A program made the position numbers and the translations under genes. Shown piece by piece: positions 30,087 through 36,626 of a DNA stretch of 36,626 nt. The stretch's first letter is position 1. Every line of letters begins with the position of its first letter. Below the pieces are notes generated by a model. The model had not been told where the DNA came from. It was given only the letters and a program-made list of their open reading frames with translations, and searched no databases. Origin of the DNA: a virus; the IMG/VR virus record IMGVR_UViG_3300017763_004146, positions 1 through 36,626 of that record. One strand, given 5' to 3'.

Positions 30087-31361
30087 TTGGCTGACAAAAA
30101 AGATTATCATTGTTCATTTTGTGGGAAACATAAGAATGAAATTAGTACATTAATTGCAGGTCCTTCGACATTTATCTGTAATGAATGTATTGACCTATGT
30201 CACTCTATCGTATATGAACGCAAGAATGTAACTAAAAAATCTAAAACTGTAAACAGTGACATTCCGACACCTGACGAAATTAATGAGTTTTTGAATGCTC
30301 ATGTAATTGGTCAGGGAGAAGCTAAAGAAGTCCTGAGTGTGGCTGTTTACAATCATTATAAAAGAATTAATCAATCAGAAGATGATGATGTAGAGTTAGA
30401 GAAATCTAATGTTATGATGCTCGGTCCTTCTGGTACAGGTAAAACACTCTTAGCAAAAACAATCGCAAAATTCTTAGATGTTCCTTTCGCACAAGTCGAT
30501 GCAACTACATTAACAGAAAGTGGTTATGTAGGTGAAGATGTTGAAAACGTAATACAACGTTTACTTATGAATGCAGACTTTGAAATTAAGAAAGCAGAAC
30601 AGGGTATTATCTACATAGATGAGATAGATAAGAAAGCTAAAAAGGGTGAAAGTATTTCAATCACTAAAGATGTTAGTGGTGAAGGTGTTCAACAAGCCTT
30701 ATTAAAAATTGTTGAAGGCACTGTTGTTCGTGTTCCGCCAGGTGGTGGGAGAAAACATCCAGGTGCTGATATGCTTGAAGTTAATACTGATAACATTTTA
30801 TTCATTGTAGGTGGTGCATTTGTAGGACTTGATAAAGTAATCAAACGAAGATTGAATTCAAATGGTTCAATTGGTTTTGGTGCAAGAGTTATGGCACAAG
30901 ATAGCAGTGATGATATGACAGTATCACAAGAAGTGTTGCCAGAAGACGTAATTAAATATGGTATCATTCCAGAATTTATGGGTCGTTTTCCAATACTTGT
31001 AGGCATAGACGATTTAACTGAACGTGAGTTAAGTCGTATATTAACAGAACCTAAGAATAATTTAACTGCACAATTTAAGAAGATTTTTAAATTAGATGGT
31101 GTAGATTTAAATTTTACTGAGGATGCAATAACAGAGATATCTAAAATAGCAAAAAAGAATAAGACTGGAGCAAGAGGTCTAAGAAGTGTTTTAGAAAAGT
31201 CATTGTTAAAATTACAATTCAAATTACCTAAGCTATCAAAGAATGCTGGCTTAACGTCTGTTGAAATAACTGGTGACTTTATTAATAAAAATGCTGATCC
31301 AATTTTGGTATTTAAGGATGAAACAGAGGAAAATATAAACATTAATGAAAAGAAACTTTAA
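30087..31361 (+). CDS. clpX: ATP-dependent protease unfoldase ClpX
   Basis: 424 residues, full length, probable TTG start. N-terminal zinc domain with Cys9, Cys12, Cys31, Cys34; Walker A GPSGTGKT (113-120); pore loop GYVGED (146-151); Walker B IIYIDEID (174-181); pore-2 GGGRKHPG (219-226); the ClpP-docking IGF tripeptide (262-264); PEFMGRFP with Arg300; sensor 2 GARGLRS (361-367). ClpX unfolds substrates such as tmRNA-tagged proteins and feeds ClpP. With the IGF loop kept and no ClpP gene seen here, it should use host ClpP. It overlaps the IF-3 gene by 17 bases. Confidence 0.95.
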   Translation: MADKKDYHCSFCGKHKNEISTLIAGPSTFICNECIDLCHSIVYERKNVTKKSKTVNSDIPTPDEINEFLNAHVIGQGEAKEVLSVAVYNHYKRINQSEDDDVELEKSNVMMLGPSGTGKTLLAKTIAKFLDVPFAQVDATTLTESGYVGEDVENVIQRLLMNADFEIKKAEQGIIYIDEIDKKAKKGESISITKDVSGEGVQQALLKIVEGTVVRVPPGGGRKHPGADMLEVNTDNILFIVGGAFVGLDKVIKRRLNSNGSIGFGARVMAQDSSDDMTVSQEVLPEDVIKYGIIPEFMGRFPILVGIDDLTERELSRILTEPKNNLTAQFKKIFKLDGVDLNFTEDAITEISKIAKKNKTGARGLRSVLEKSLLKLQFKLPKLSKNAGLTSVEITGDFINKNADPILVFKDETEENININEKKL

Positions 31362-31890
31362 AGATGAAAGAGGGCGAAAGCCTTTTATTATCGCTAACCA
31401 ACGTATCCGTGCAGACGAGTTACGTGTGGTAACAGACCAAGGTGAGCAACTTGGTATCATGCAAAAAAATCAAGCACAACAAAAAGCGGATGCTGACGGA
31501 TTAGATTTAGTTCTTATAGTTCCTAACGCCAATCCTCCTGTAGCAAAAATCATTAGTATAAATAAGTACAACTACGAAATCAAAAAACGTGAGAAAGAGA
31601 AGGCAAAACTAGCCAGACAAAATTCAGTTGAAGTTAAAGAAGTTAAGTTCAGACCAGCTATAGGCGAGAATGACCTAAAGATGAAACTTAACCAAGTTCA
31701 AAAGTTTATTGACAAAGGCAATAAAGTAAAAGTGACAATACAAATGAGGGGCAGGGAAAATGCAAAAGCTACAGAAGTTTTAGCATATTTCAATTCCCAA
31801 ATCTCTGAATACTTGAGTAGTTTTAAGTATGACCTTCCTCTAAAAACTAACGGGAATAGAATAATAGGTGTAATAATAAAAAATGACTAG
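31345..31890 (+). CDS. infC: Translation initiation factor IF-3
   Basis: 181 residues, the full two-domain length. N-domain: KPFIIANQRIRADELRVV and LDLVLIVPNANPPVAKII; linker rich in Lys/Glu; C-domain: VKEVKFRPAIGENDLKMKL, VKVTIQMRGRENA. IF-3 controls start-codon choice and keeps subunits apart. Unlike many bacterial infC genes it starts with ATG rather than AUU, so the classic autoregulation is absent. It overlaps ClpX (start) and bS21 (end). Phage IF-3 is unusual; it may bias the host ribosome towards phage mRNAs. Confidence 0.95.
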   Translation: MKRNFKDERGRKPFIIANQRIRADELRVVTDQGEQLGIMQKNQAQQKADADGLDLVLIVPNANPPVAKIISINKYNYEIKKREKEKAKLARQNSVEVKEVKFRPAIGENDLKMKLNQVQKFIDKGNKVKVTIQMRGRENAKATEVLAYFNSQISEYLSSFKYDLPLKTNGNRIIGVIIKND

Positions 31891-32149
31891 TTACAATAAT
31901 AGTTATAGAAACAAAAATAATAGAAATGATTTTTCACAAACAGGTAAATCAGGTCTAACAGTAGAAGTAAGAAACGGGCAGTTTGAAAGAGCATTAAGAA
32001 AGTTCAAAAAGAAAGTGCAAGAAGCAGGTATCATACAGGAAGTACGAGACAGAAAGGCTTATGTTAAACCAAGTGAAGTTAAACGTAAGGCTAGGGACGC
32101 CGGAAAAAAACGTTGGTACAGAAAAATGAAAATGCAGGAACTAGAATAA
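31883..32149 (+). CDS. rpsU: Ribosomal protein bS21
   Basis: 88 residues. The core LTVEVRNGQFERALRKFKKK, AYVKPSEVKRKARDAGKKRW is the bS21 signature; the N-terminus has an extra Asn/Ser-rich stretch of about 20 residues. bS21 sits near the Shine-Dalgarno/anti-Shine-Dalgarno site of the 30S subunit. bS21 genes are known from pelagiphages and other aquatic phages; a phage version may replace the host protein on ribosomes. It overlaps the IF-3 gene by eight bases and precedes a terminator. Confidence 0.95.
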   Translation: MTSYNNSYRNKNNRNDFSQTGKSGLTVEVRNGQFERALRKFKKKVQEAGIIQEVRDRKAYVKPSEVKRKARDAGKKRWYRKMKMQELE

Positions 32150-32178
32150 AAAAGGGGAACCTAAGTCCCCCTTTTAAT
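32150..32178. terminator. Bidirectional terminator
   Basis: AAAAGGGG (32150-32157) and CCCCTTTT (32168-32175) with a 10-base loop containing CCTAAG. It lies between convergent genes and resembles the terminator at 10680 in stem and loop. Confidence 0.8.
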
Positions 32179-32197
32179 CTTAATAATTATGTCTCTA

Positions 32198-32515
32198 TTA
32201 GAACAAATGATTATCAGAGAATTCTTCAAAGATAGGTTGACTATCAGCAAATCCTTGCATTTGAGTACCGATAGCAGTTTCAATAGCATTCATAGTTTCG
32301 TTGTTTGGATAAACAACTGTAATCATGCCTTCAAACTTATCAGCAGTCAATTCTTCTTTGTATTTTGTAGCATCATTCAAATCAATACCGTTATCAGAAA
32401 GAATTGTTCTCATAAGGTTGTAATATGAACTGTAGCTATTCTCAGAAATCAGTTGAGCATTATCGTCATATTGTTTCACAATATGTGGATAAAATACTTT
32501 TGTTTCTTTAATCAT
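32198..32515 (-). CDS. Hypothetical protein (105 aa)
   Basis: AGGAGG lies nine bases before the ATG at 32515. Residues suggest a small alpha/beta protein (KVFYPHIVKQYDDNAQLISE, FEGMITVVYPNNETMNAIET). No recognised family. It stands alone on the minus strand between the bS21 and the 81-aa gene, with its own late promoter. Confidence 0.7.
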   Translation of the reverse strand: MIKETKVFYPHIVKQYDDNAQLISENSYSSYYNLMRTILSDNGIDLNDATKYKEELTADKFEGMITVVYPNNETMNAIETAIGTQMQGFADSQPIFEEFSDNHLF

Positions 32516-32552
32516 AATAGGTGGCCTCCTAAAGTCTGTTTGATTATACTGT

Positions 32553-32560
32553 TATTTATC
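32553..32560 (-). promoter_or_regulatory. Late promoter GATAAATA (minus strand)
   Basis: The minus strand reads GATAAATA from 32560 to 32553; predicted start near 32547, 32 bases before the ATG at 32515. Confidence 0.6.
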
Positions 32561-32583
32561 AAAATTAAAATAAGGATTGTGAA

Positions 32584-32829
32584 TTGGATATAGATTTAGA
32601 CAAATTATCACTAAGAGAACTGCAACAAGAAAGCACCAGAGCATTGCTTACGCAGGACGGAACTAGTGTAGGTATCTCAAAATACAACAAAAAAGCTAAT
32701 CATAATAGTCAATTATGGTACAAAGCAGTACTTGAAGACTATATTGAGAAATATGGTGGTTTACCTCGTGATGCAGGCCCATCTAAGGGAATTGTACTTT
32801 TTTCAGAAAAACTTGATAAAGGCACTTGA
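32584..32829 (+). CDS. Small hypothetical protein (81 aa), TTG start
   Basis: AAGGA lies ten bases before the TTG. Mostly helical; contains LSLRELQQESTRALLTQDG and a C-terminal GLPRDAGPSKGIVLF. No family recognised. The next gene's sigma70 promoter overlaps its end. Confidence 0.5.
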   Translation: MDIDLDKLSLRELQQESTRALLTQDGTSVGISKYNKKANHNSQLWYKAVLEDYIEKYGGLPRDAGPSKGIVLFSEKLDKGT

Positions 32830-32883
32830 CATTTGGAAAAAAATCACTATATTATAATATATGCATAAAATTATGCATAAATA
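32826..32883 (+). promoter_or_regulatory. Promoters and 5' hairpin of the Hsp20 gene
   Basis: TTGACA (32826-32831), 18-bp spacer, TATTAT (32850-32855), predicted start 32862. The perfect repeat ATGCATAA/TTATGCAT (32861-32868, 32871-32878) sits at that start. CATAAATA (32876-32883) is a possible late box. A second hairpin, TGTAGAT/ATCTACA, is at 32888-32914. Confidence 0.65.
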
Positions 32884-32947
32884 ACTGTGTAGATTGCTTT
32901 AGATAGGATCTACATTTAAATTAACTTGCTTAATAAAGGAGTAAACA

Positions 32948-33391
32948 ATGACAAACGGACTATCTATTTTTAACCAGTTACGACCTGTAACTGTAGGCTT
33001 TGACAACATGTTTGACCACTTTGAACGTATGTTCGATGGCGATGTTGCAACATTTCAAACTCAAGTAAACTTCCCACCTTACAATATCGTAAAGACTGGA
33101 GATTTCACTTATGATGTAGAACTAGCATTAGCTGGATTCTCAAAAGATGATATTACAGTTGACTATGCTGATAACATTTTGACAGTTAAATCTGTTAAGA
33201 AAGAAAAATCAGATGATGATAAAGACGGTGTTCTTCACAGAGGTATCTCTAAAAGAATGTTCTCTAAAGCATTCACTATTGCAGATGATGTTGAAGTGAA
33301 AGGTGCAGAGTTGAAAGACGGGTTACTGAAAATATCTTTAGAACGTATCGTTCCAGAAGGTAAGAAGCCTCGTAATATCGAAATATCATAA
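32948..33391 (+). CDS. Small heat-shock protein Hsp20/IbpA type
   Basis: 147 residues. AAAGGAG precedes the ATG. The alpha-crystallin domain (about 40-140) shows YNIVKTGDFTYDVELALAGF, DDITVDYADNILTVK and the AELKDGLLKISLERI strand; the short C-terminus ends near PRNIEIS, close to the usual IxI-type anchor. Small heat-shock proteins hold unfolded proteins for refolding. Hsp20 genes are common in T4-like marine phages, where they are thought to aid virion protein folding. It has both promoter types and a strong terminator after it. Confidence 0.92.
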   Translation: MTNGLSIFNQLRPVTVGFDNMFDHFERMFDGDVATFQTQVNFPPYNIVKTGDFTYDVELALAGFSKDDITVDYADNILTVKSVKKEKSDDDKDGVLHRGISKRMFSKAFTIADDVEVKGAELKDGLLKISLERIVPEGKKPRNIEIS

Positions 33392-33410
33392 AATATTTCT
33401 AATCAAAATA

Positions 33411-33440
33411 AAAGCGAGGGATTCGTTCCTCGCTTTTTTA
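33411..33440 (+). terminator. Terminator of the Hsp20 gene
   Basis: AAAGCGAGG (33411-33419) pairs with CCTCGCTTT (33428-33436) over an 8-base loop, followed by TTTA. Confidence 0.85.
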
Positions 33441-33452
33441 TATAAAAATCAC

Positions 33453-33492
33453 TTGATAAATTCCTTTATAAATGCTATAATACAGATAAATA
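33453..33492 (+). promoter_or_regulatory. Tandem early and late promoters of the ClpS gene
   Basis: TTGATA (33453-33458), 17-bp spacer, TATAAT (33476-33481), predicted start 33488; the late box GATAAATA (33485-33492) follows, predicted start 33498. Confidence 0.7.
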
Positions 33493-33514
33493 CTATAGAC
33501 AGTGAGGAAAATAA

Positions 33515-33829
33515 ATGCACGTACAAAACGATAGTGAAACAGTAGTTGATGCATCTACTAGGACTTCAATAGAACCTCCTAAGAGATATTATATTGTTAT
33601 GCATAATGATGATTCAACTCCTATAGATTTTGTAGTAAAGGTGTTAATCGAACTGTATAAACACGAAGACCAAACGGCGGCTGACCTAGCAAATAAAATT
33701 CACATAGATGAAAAAGCTATTGTCGGCATGTTCAATTTAGAAATAGCAGAACAGAAGGTGGAAGAGACTCACGGAACAAGTAGGGCGCATGGTTACCCAT
33801 TAACGGTAACATTAGAACAAGCAGATTAA
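33515..33829 (+). CDS. clpS: ClpS adaptor protein
   Basis: 104 residues, typical length. The conserved YYIVMHNDDSTPIDFVVKVL block holds the Asn-Asp-Asp of the N-degron pocket, KIHIDEKAIVGMF supplies the pocket His, and the C-terminal YPLTVTLEQ strand is present. ClpS brings N-end-rule substrates to ClpA(P). No ClpA is seen here, so it would act on the host ClpA or a related AAA+ partner. GAGG precedes the ATG; early and late promoters are in place. Phage ClpS could steer host proteolysis. Confidence 0.92.
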   Translation: MHVQNDSETVVDASTRTSIEPPKRYYIVMHNDDSTPIDFVVKVLIELYKHEDQTAADLANKIHIDEKAIVGMFNLEIAEQKVEETHGTSRAHGYPLTVTLEQAD

Positions 33830-33843
33830 CCGGAGAACTCCCC

Positions 33844-34551
33844 ATGATTTCCTATAAATTTTTACAATATAACACGGATAACCTCCGCCTCGGATGGCCT
33901 ATCCTTGAACAGTTAGCTGGACAAAGCGACTTTTTATTACTACAAAGATTTCCAAAAGATAAACAAAAAGAACTATGCAACATAACTGGCAAAGCATTCT
34001 TAGGTGAAAGTGTAACGAATAAAAATTTATCACTTGCTATAGGTAGAGCAAATGGTTTAAGTTCAGTTGGAGGTATAGAAACTATAAACTTACCAAGTAG
34101 TCAACTAGTACAAGCAGTTGGTAATGAATGGCAAGGATGTAGTGCCCTAAAAGGTATGTATAATAATAAATTATTAGTTTCAGCATTACCTTGTTATCCC
34201 GAATCAATTGGAGAATTTCCAATATCAAAGGCAGATAACGAAAAAGATATAAAATTTCTTTTAGAAACATTCAAAGATGAGCCTACTATTATTGCAGGTG
34301 ATTTTCATTTTAGTCCAGAAGACAATGCGATAAATGACTTAATAGAAGCAAATGGATTTAAGAGTTATTTGGATGGACATAAGACATTCAAATCCTCAAG
34401 CAATGGACAAATGATGAATTTAGATAAATTATTATGTAACTTTCCTATTGACATTTCGGATATAATAGTGCATAATACAGATATAGATATACAACAAGGA
34501 CATTTTCCTATAACGTATACATTGAGTTGGGAAGCAAACCCAAAAGACTAA
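33844..34551 (+). CDS. EEP-superfamily-like protein, probably with altered active site
   Basis: 235 residues. The plan of endonuclease/exonuclease/phosphatase proteins is visible: N-terminal KFLQYNTDNLRLGW, AGDFHFSPED (151-160, where Asn of the usual GDFN is His), HKTFK, NLDKLLCN and a final GHFPITYTL (219-227), where the usual SDH is GHF. Loss of the Asn and of the Asp-His pair suggests weak or changed catalysis. It may bind nucleic acid or act on another phosphoester. It follows ClpS in the same operon. Confidence 0.6.
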   Translation: MISYKFLQYNTDNLRLGWPILEQLAGQSDFLLLQRFPKDKQKELCNITGKAFLGESVTNKNLSLAIGRANGLSSVGGIETINLPSSQLVQAVGNEWQGCSALKGMYNNKLLVSALPCYPESIGEFPISKADNEKDIKFLLETFKDEPTIIAGDFHFSPEDNAINDLIEANGFKSYLDGHKTFKSSSNGQMMNLDKLLCNFPIDISDIIVHNTDIDIQQGHFPITYTLSWEANPKD

Positions 34552-34564
34552 TATGAGGACATAA

Positions 34565-35242
34565 ATGAATTTAAAAATCTTACACGAATTAGATAGAATT
34601 CTAAAACACAATCCAAGTTTGCAATCAAATAAACACACACTTTGCCAAGTTGTAAATGGTGTATTTGATATTGAACTAAAGCAAATTGATAATACAGAGG
34701 TTCATGCACTAGCAGAGCAAATTGATAGAGAAGTGTTGTCAAACTATTTTAGTAGAGTTTGGCAACCTGAAACAAAGAAATACAAATATAGCGGTCTTTC
34801 AATCATAGATGAAGTGAATGCAATGAACCCTAATAATGTAGTTGATATTGGTTGTGGTTATAACGAGTTCAAAGGAAAGATTAGTAATCTAGTTGGTATT
34901 GATCCGTATAATGATAGAGCGGATATTAGTGTACATACATTAGATTATAAACCAGACGTTGAATTTGATGTTGCCATATGTTTAGGTAGTATTAATTTCG
35001 GTAGCAGTGATAAGATACTTAATGAACTTGAAAATGTAGTAAACATGGTCAAGTCAGGCGGTTTCTTATATTTCAGAGTTAATCCTGGTATTCAACATGA
35101 TAAACCAGCGGCTAAATGGATTAACTTTTATGATTGGGATCCAATCTTCATTTCAAATGCCGCAGAACATCTTAATTGTAACGTATTAACATTACGCCAA
35201 GACGAAGGCGATAGATTTTATTTTGTTTTACGTAAAAAATAA
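34565..35242 (+). CDS. Class I SAM-dependent methyltransferase-like protein
   Basis: 225 residues. The SAM-binding loop is VVDIGCGYN (92-100), followed by LVGIDPYNDRADI (acidic loop) and VEFDVAICLGSINFGSSDKI, then GGFLYFRVNPG as the late strands. The N-terminal 80 residues are helical and could hold a substrate-binding part. Substrate unknown. It follows the EEP-like gene by 13 bases with no promoter between, so it shares a transcript with ClpS. Confidence 0.75.
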   Translation: MNLKILHELDRILKHNPSLQSNKHTLCQVVNGVFDIELKQIDNTEVHALAEQIDREVLSNYFSRVWQPETKKYKYSGLSIIDEVNAMNPNNVVDIGCGYNEFKGKISNLVGIDPYNDRADISVHTLDYKPDVEFDVAICLGSINFGSSDKILNELENVVNMVKSGGFLYFRVNPGIQHDKPAAKWINFYDWDPIFISNAAEHLNCNVLTLRQDEGDRFYFVLRKK

Positions 35243-35270
35243 GCATATATAATTATATACGAATATAAAT

Positions 35271-35278
35271 GATAAATA
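35271..35278 (+). promoter_or_regulatory. Late promoter GATAAATA of the tricarboxylate transporter genes
   Basis: Predicted start 35284, within the first hairpin of the leader. The leader is about 146 bases long. Confidence 0.6.
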
Positions 35279-35280
35279 AA

Positions 35281-35391
35281 AGTAATACGGAGCCGTATTA
35301 CTAATACATGTATTGCAGAGTTGCAACATGTCTTATCTCACTTAAATCAAAAACAAGAAATAGGATATGGGTGTAATATGCAATTCCATAT
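35281..35391 (+). promoter_or_regulatory. Three-hairpin leader of the TctC-type gene
   Basis: Hairpin 1: AGTAATACGG/CCGTATTACT (35281-35290, 35293-35302). Hairpin 2: ACATG-(ta)-TTGCA with TGCAA-CATGT (35306-35317, 35322-35331), loop GAGT. Hairpin 3: ATATGG/CCATAT (35365-35370, 35386-35391). The ribosome binding site AAAGGAG lies further down, seven bases before the ATG. Not matched to a known riboswitch. Confidence 0.55.
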
Positions 35392-35429
35392 ACTATTCTT
35401 TATAACTAAACTACATAAAGGAGAAATAT

Positions 35430-36485
35430 ATGTTTAGAAAATTAGTAATGACAGTTGCATTGACTTTAGGTCTAGCAACATCGGCATTAGCTGATTATAC
35501 ATTGATTGTTCCTCAGGAGCCTGGTAAAGGTACTTCTGTATGGGGAGAAATCATTGCTAAGAACTTAGAAAAGTTCATCGGTGAACCAGTCGTAGTTCGA
35601 CATATCCCAGGTGCAAGAGATATTCCTGGATTCAATAAATTCCACAAAAGCCTACGTTTTGATGACAAAACAATCATGGTTGCACACGGTGGTAACGGTG
35701 TATCATACTTACTAGATAAAGTTGATTACAATTATTTCGATTATGAACTAATTGGTTCAATGAACAATGATATCGTTCTTGGTAAGCATGAAGGCGCAAG
35801 TGAAAAAGAAGACCATTGGACAATCGCAGGCGGATCAGGTTTCGAACCAGATGCGGCGGCAGTTGCAATGTTAATCTGTGGACCAACAGGTAATAATTCA
35901 GTTGATGATTATCTAGCATGTTGGAGAGAACGTGTAACTTGGGTTAACGGCGTATCAGGCGGTGAAAAACGTCTTGGTTTTAAAAACGGCGAATTCGATG
36001 TAGCACGTGAATCACCAGCGGCATGGAAACGTTTCTATGAAGGTATTGAAGGTAATGAACTATGGTTCACACACGGCATCCTAGACTTAGAAAACAATGT
36101 ACAAATGGCAGATCCAAACTTCCCTAACACACAGTTTGAGGATGTATACGAGTCACTATGGGGCGAAAGACCATCAGGTGATTTATATCAAGCATATAAA
36201 CTAACTCGTAACTGGCGTGATGCTATTCAAAAATCACTTTGGATGAACAAAGGTAACCCAAATGCGGCAAAAGTTAAAGCGGCTGTAACTGAAATGATTA
36301 ATGATCCAGTTGCAAGTGCAGAGATTTATGCTAAGACTGGTGTTTACCCTTGGATTCAAGATGGACCAGCTTTATTGGCGGCTTTGAAATCTTTAATTAC
36401 AGAGAAAGCACTTAAAGATGCGGTTCGTTGGAACCAAGAAGCATATGGCTTCCCATCAATCTATAAGCCTGAACTTTTAAACTAA
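35430..36485 (+). CDS. TctC-type solute-binding protein of a tripartite tricarboxylate transporter
   Basis: 351 residues. Signal peptide MFRKLVMTVALTLGLATSALA, cleavage after ALA. The mature protein opens YTLIVPQEPGKGTSVWGEII and VVVRHIPGAR, the start pattern of the Bug/TctC family, then AGGSGFEPDAAAVAM and a long C-terminal helical part. These periplasmic proteins hand tricarboxylates or other organic acids to a TctAB membrane pair. The TctA-type gene follows ten bases later, but no TctB gene lies between. The start has AAAGGAG ahead. A phage-encoded uptake system is rare. Confidence 0.75.
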   Translation: MFRKLVMTVALTLGLATSALADYTLIVPQEPGKGTSVWGEIIAKNLEKFIGEPVVVRHIPGARDIPGFNKFHKSLRFDDKTIMVAHGGNGVSYLLDKVDYNYFDYELIGSMNNDIVLGKHEGASEKEDHWTIAGGSGFEPDAAAVAMLICGPTGNNSVDDYLACWRERVTWVNGVSGGEKRLGFKNGEFDVARESPAAWKRFYEGIEGNELWFTHGILDLENNVQMADPNFPNTQFEDVYESLWGERPSGDLYQAYKLTRNWRDAIQKSLWMNKGNPNAAKVKAAVTEMINDPVASAEIYAKTGVYPWIQDGPALLAALKSLITEKALKDAVRWNQEAYGFPSIYKPELLN

Positions 36486-36495
36486 GGATATAGCT

Positions 36496-36626
36496 ATGGA
36501 TTATGTTATCTGGGCATTAATTGGCACCTGTTATGGAATGCTAGTTGGTATTATACCTATCGCAGGTGTAACTACCGCCCTGATAACTGTCTTTAGCATG
36601 GGAGCATACTTTATGGCCGACCCCTA
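36496..36626 (+). CDS. TctA-type membrane subunit, 5' part (runs off window)
   Basis: 43 residues visible, starting at an ATG preceded by AAGGA. The N-terminal helix IGTCYGMLVGIIPIAGVTTA matches the first G-x-x-x-G-x-x-P-G-like block of the TctA permease family. The stretch is hydrophobic throughout. TctA is the large transport subunit that works with TctC and usually TctB. Confidence 0.7.
   Translation, partial: MDYVIWALIGTCYGMLVGIIPIAGVTTALITVFSMGAYFMADP

Noticed and set aside
30689-31342. Long minus-strand open frame (217 residues) inside ClpX
   Set aside because: It is the antisense shadow of a highly conserved gene; Ser/Phe/Leu-rich composition is typical of such shadows.
32884-32947. 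RNA thermometer (ROSE or fourU type) in the Hsp20 leader
   Set aside because: The hairpins do not pair with the AAAGGAG ribosome binding site and no U-rich partner is visible.
35281-35302. T7-like promoter TAATACG
   Set aside because: Only seven bases match and they are part of a perfect hairpin; no T7-type polymerase is seen.
1-36626. CRISPR arrays, insertion sequences, tRNA genes
   Set aside because: No direct-repeat arrays, transposase-like genes or complete tRNA cloverleafs were seen by eye; tRNAscan-SE would settle the tRNA question.

Overview
The window is part of the genome of a T4-like marine myovirus whose host is most probably an alphaproteobacterium, plausibly SAR11-like; the host is inferred. 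The DNA is visibly AT-rich and the genes are packed, many joined by ATGA or TAATG overlaps. Phage identity rests on a PAAR spike gene, a tail/fibre-type virion protein, a cyanophage-type PD-(D/E)XK nuclease, and many copies of GATAAATA/TATAAATA, which match the late promoter of T4-like phages. The host inference rests on a circularly permuted two-piece tmRNA whose tag begins ANDN, the alphaproteobacterial pattern.

Layout. 1-9768: mostly late or structural genes, including small head/tail-type proteins, the nuclease, a 620-aa tail/fibre-type protein, an Sm-like small protein, PAAR, a large baseplate-type protein, an SDR-like protein and a zeta-toxin-like P-loop kinase. 9824-10681: a glycosyltransferase. 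10707-11345: a minus-strand string of five overlapping microgenes. 11346-11640: a divergent regulatory region with a palindromic late promoter and hairpins. 11648-18559: an accessory cluster (YggX-like protein, 2OG-Fe(II) oxygenase, hotdog thioesterase, sugar epimerase, three related P-loop/sulfotransferase-like proteins, peptide deformylase, SGNH-like protein). 18617-20083: small membrane and envelope proteins. 20124-20402: tmRNA. 20424-23709: FdxA-type ferredoxin, two tandem paralogs of unknown function, a second 2OG oxygenase and an FkbM methyltransferase. 23753-24066: an unassigned structured RNA with its own promoter and terminator. 24065-25616 (minus): a dihydroorotate dehydrogenase-like protein and a class II Asp/Asn-tRNA-synthetase-like protein. 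25874-26836: a PiT-type phosphate transporter behind a structured leader. 27019-30069: an unknown protein, a glycine-zipper envelope protein and a coiled-coil membrane protein. 30087-33829: ClpX, IF-3, ribosomal protein bS21, Hsp20 and ClpS. 33844-35242: EEP-like protein and methyltransferase. 35430-end: TctC- and TctA-type subunits of a tripartite tricarboxylate transporter.

How the genes may work together (inference). The phage carries a translation and proteolysis kit: deformylase, IF-3, bS21, tmRNA with an AA-ending degradation tag, ClpX (the unfoldase that reads such tags, with its ClpP-docking IGF loop intact), ClpS and a small heat-shock protein. There is no ClpP or ClpA here, so the kit would have to work with host partners. 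Separate genes point to nutrient supply (phosphate, tricarboxylates, pyrimidine, asparagine/aspartate, iron-sulfur).

Regulation is unusually readable. Early-type sigma70 promoters with 17-18 bp spacers and late GATAAATA boxes can both be placed. Three genes have a predicted +1 exactly on the A of their ATG and no Shine-Dalgarno sequence (leaderless). Several leaders begin with a hairpin at +1. In one gene the late promoter lies in the loop of a hairpin that would hide the ribosome binding site in read-through transcripts. All promoter, terminator and RNA calls were made by eye.
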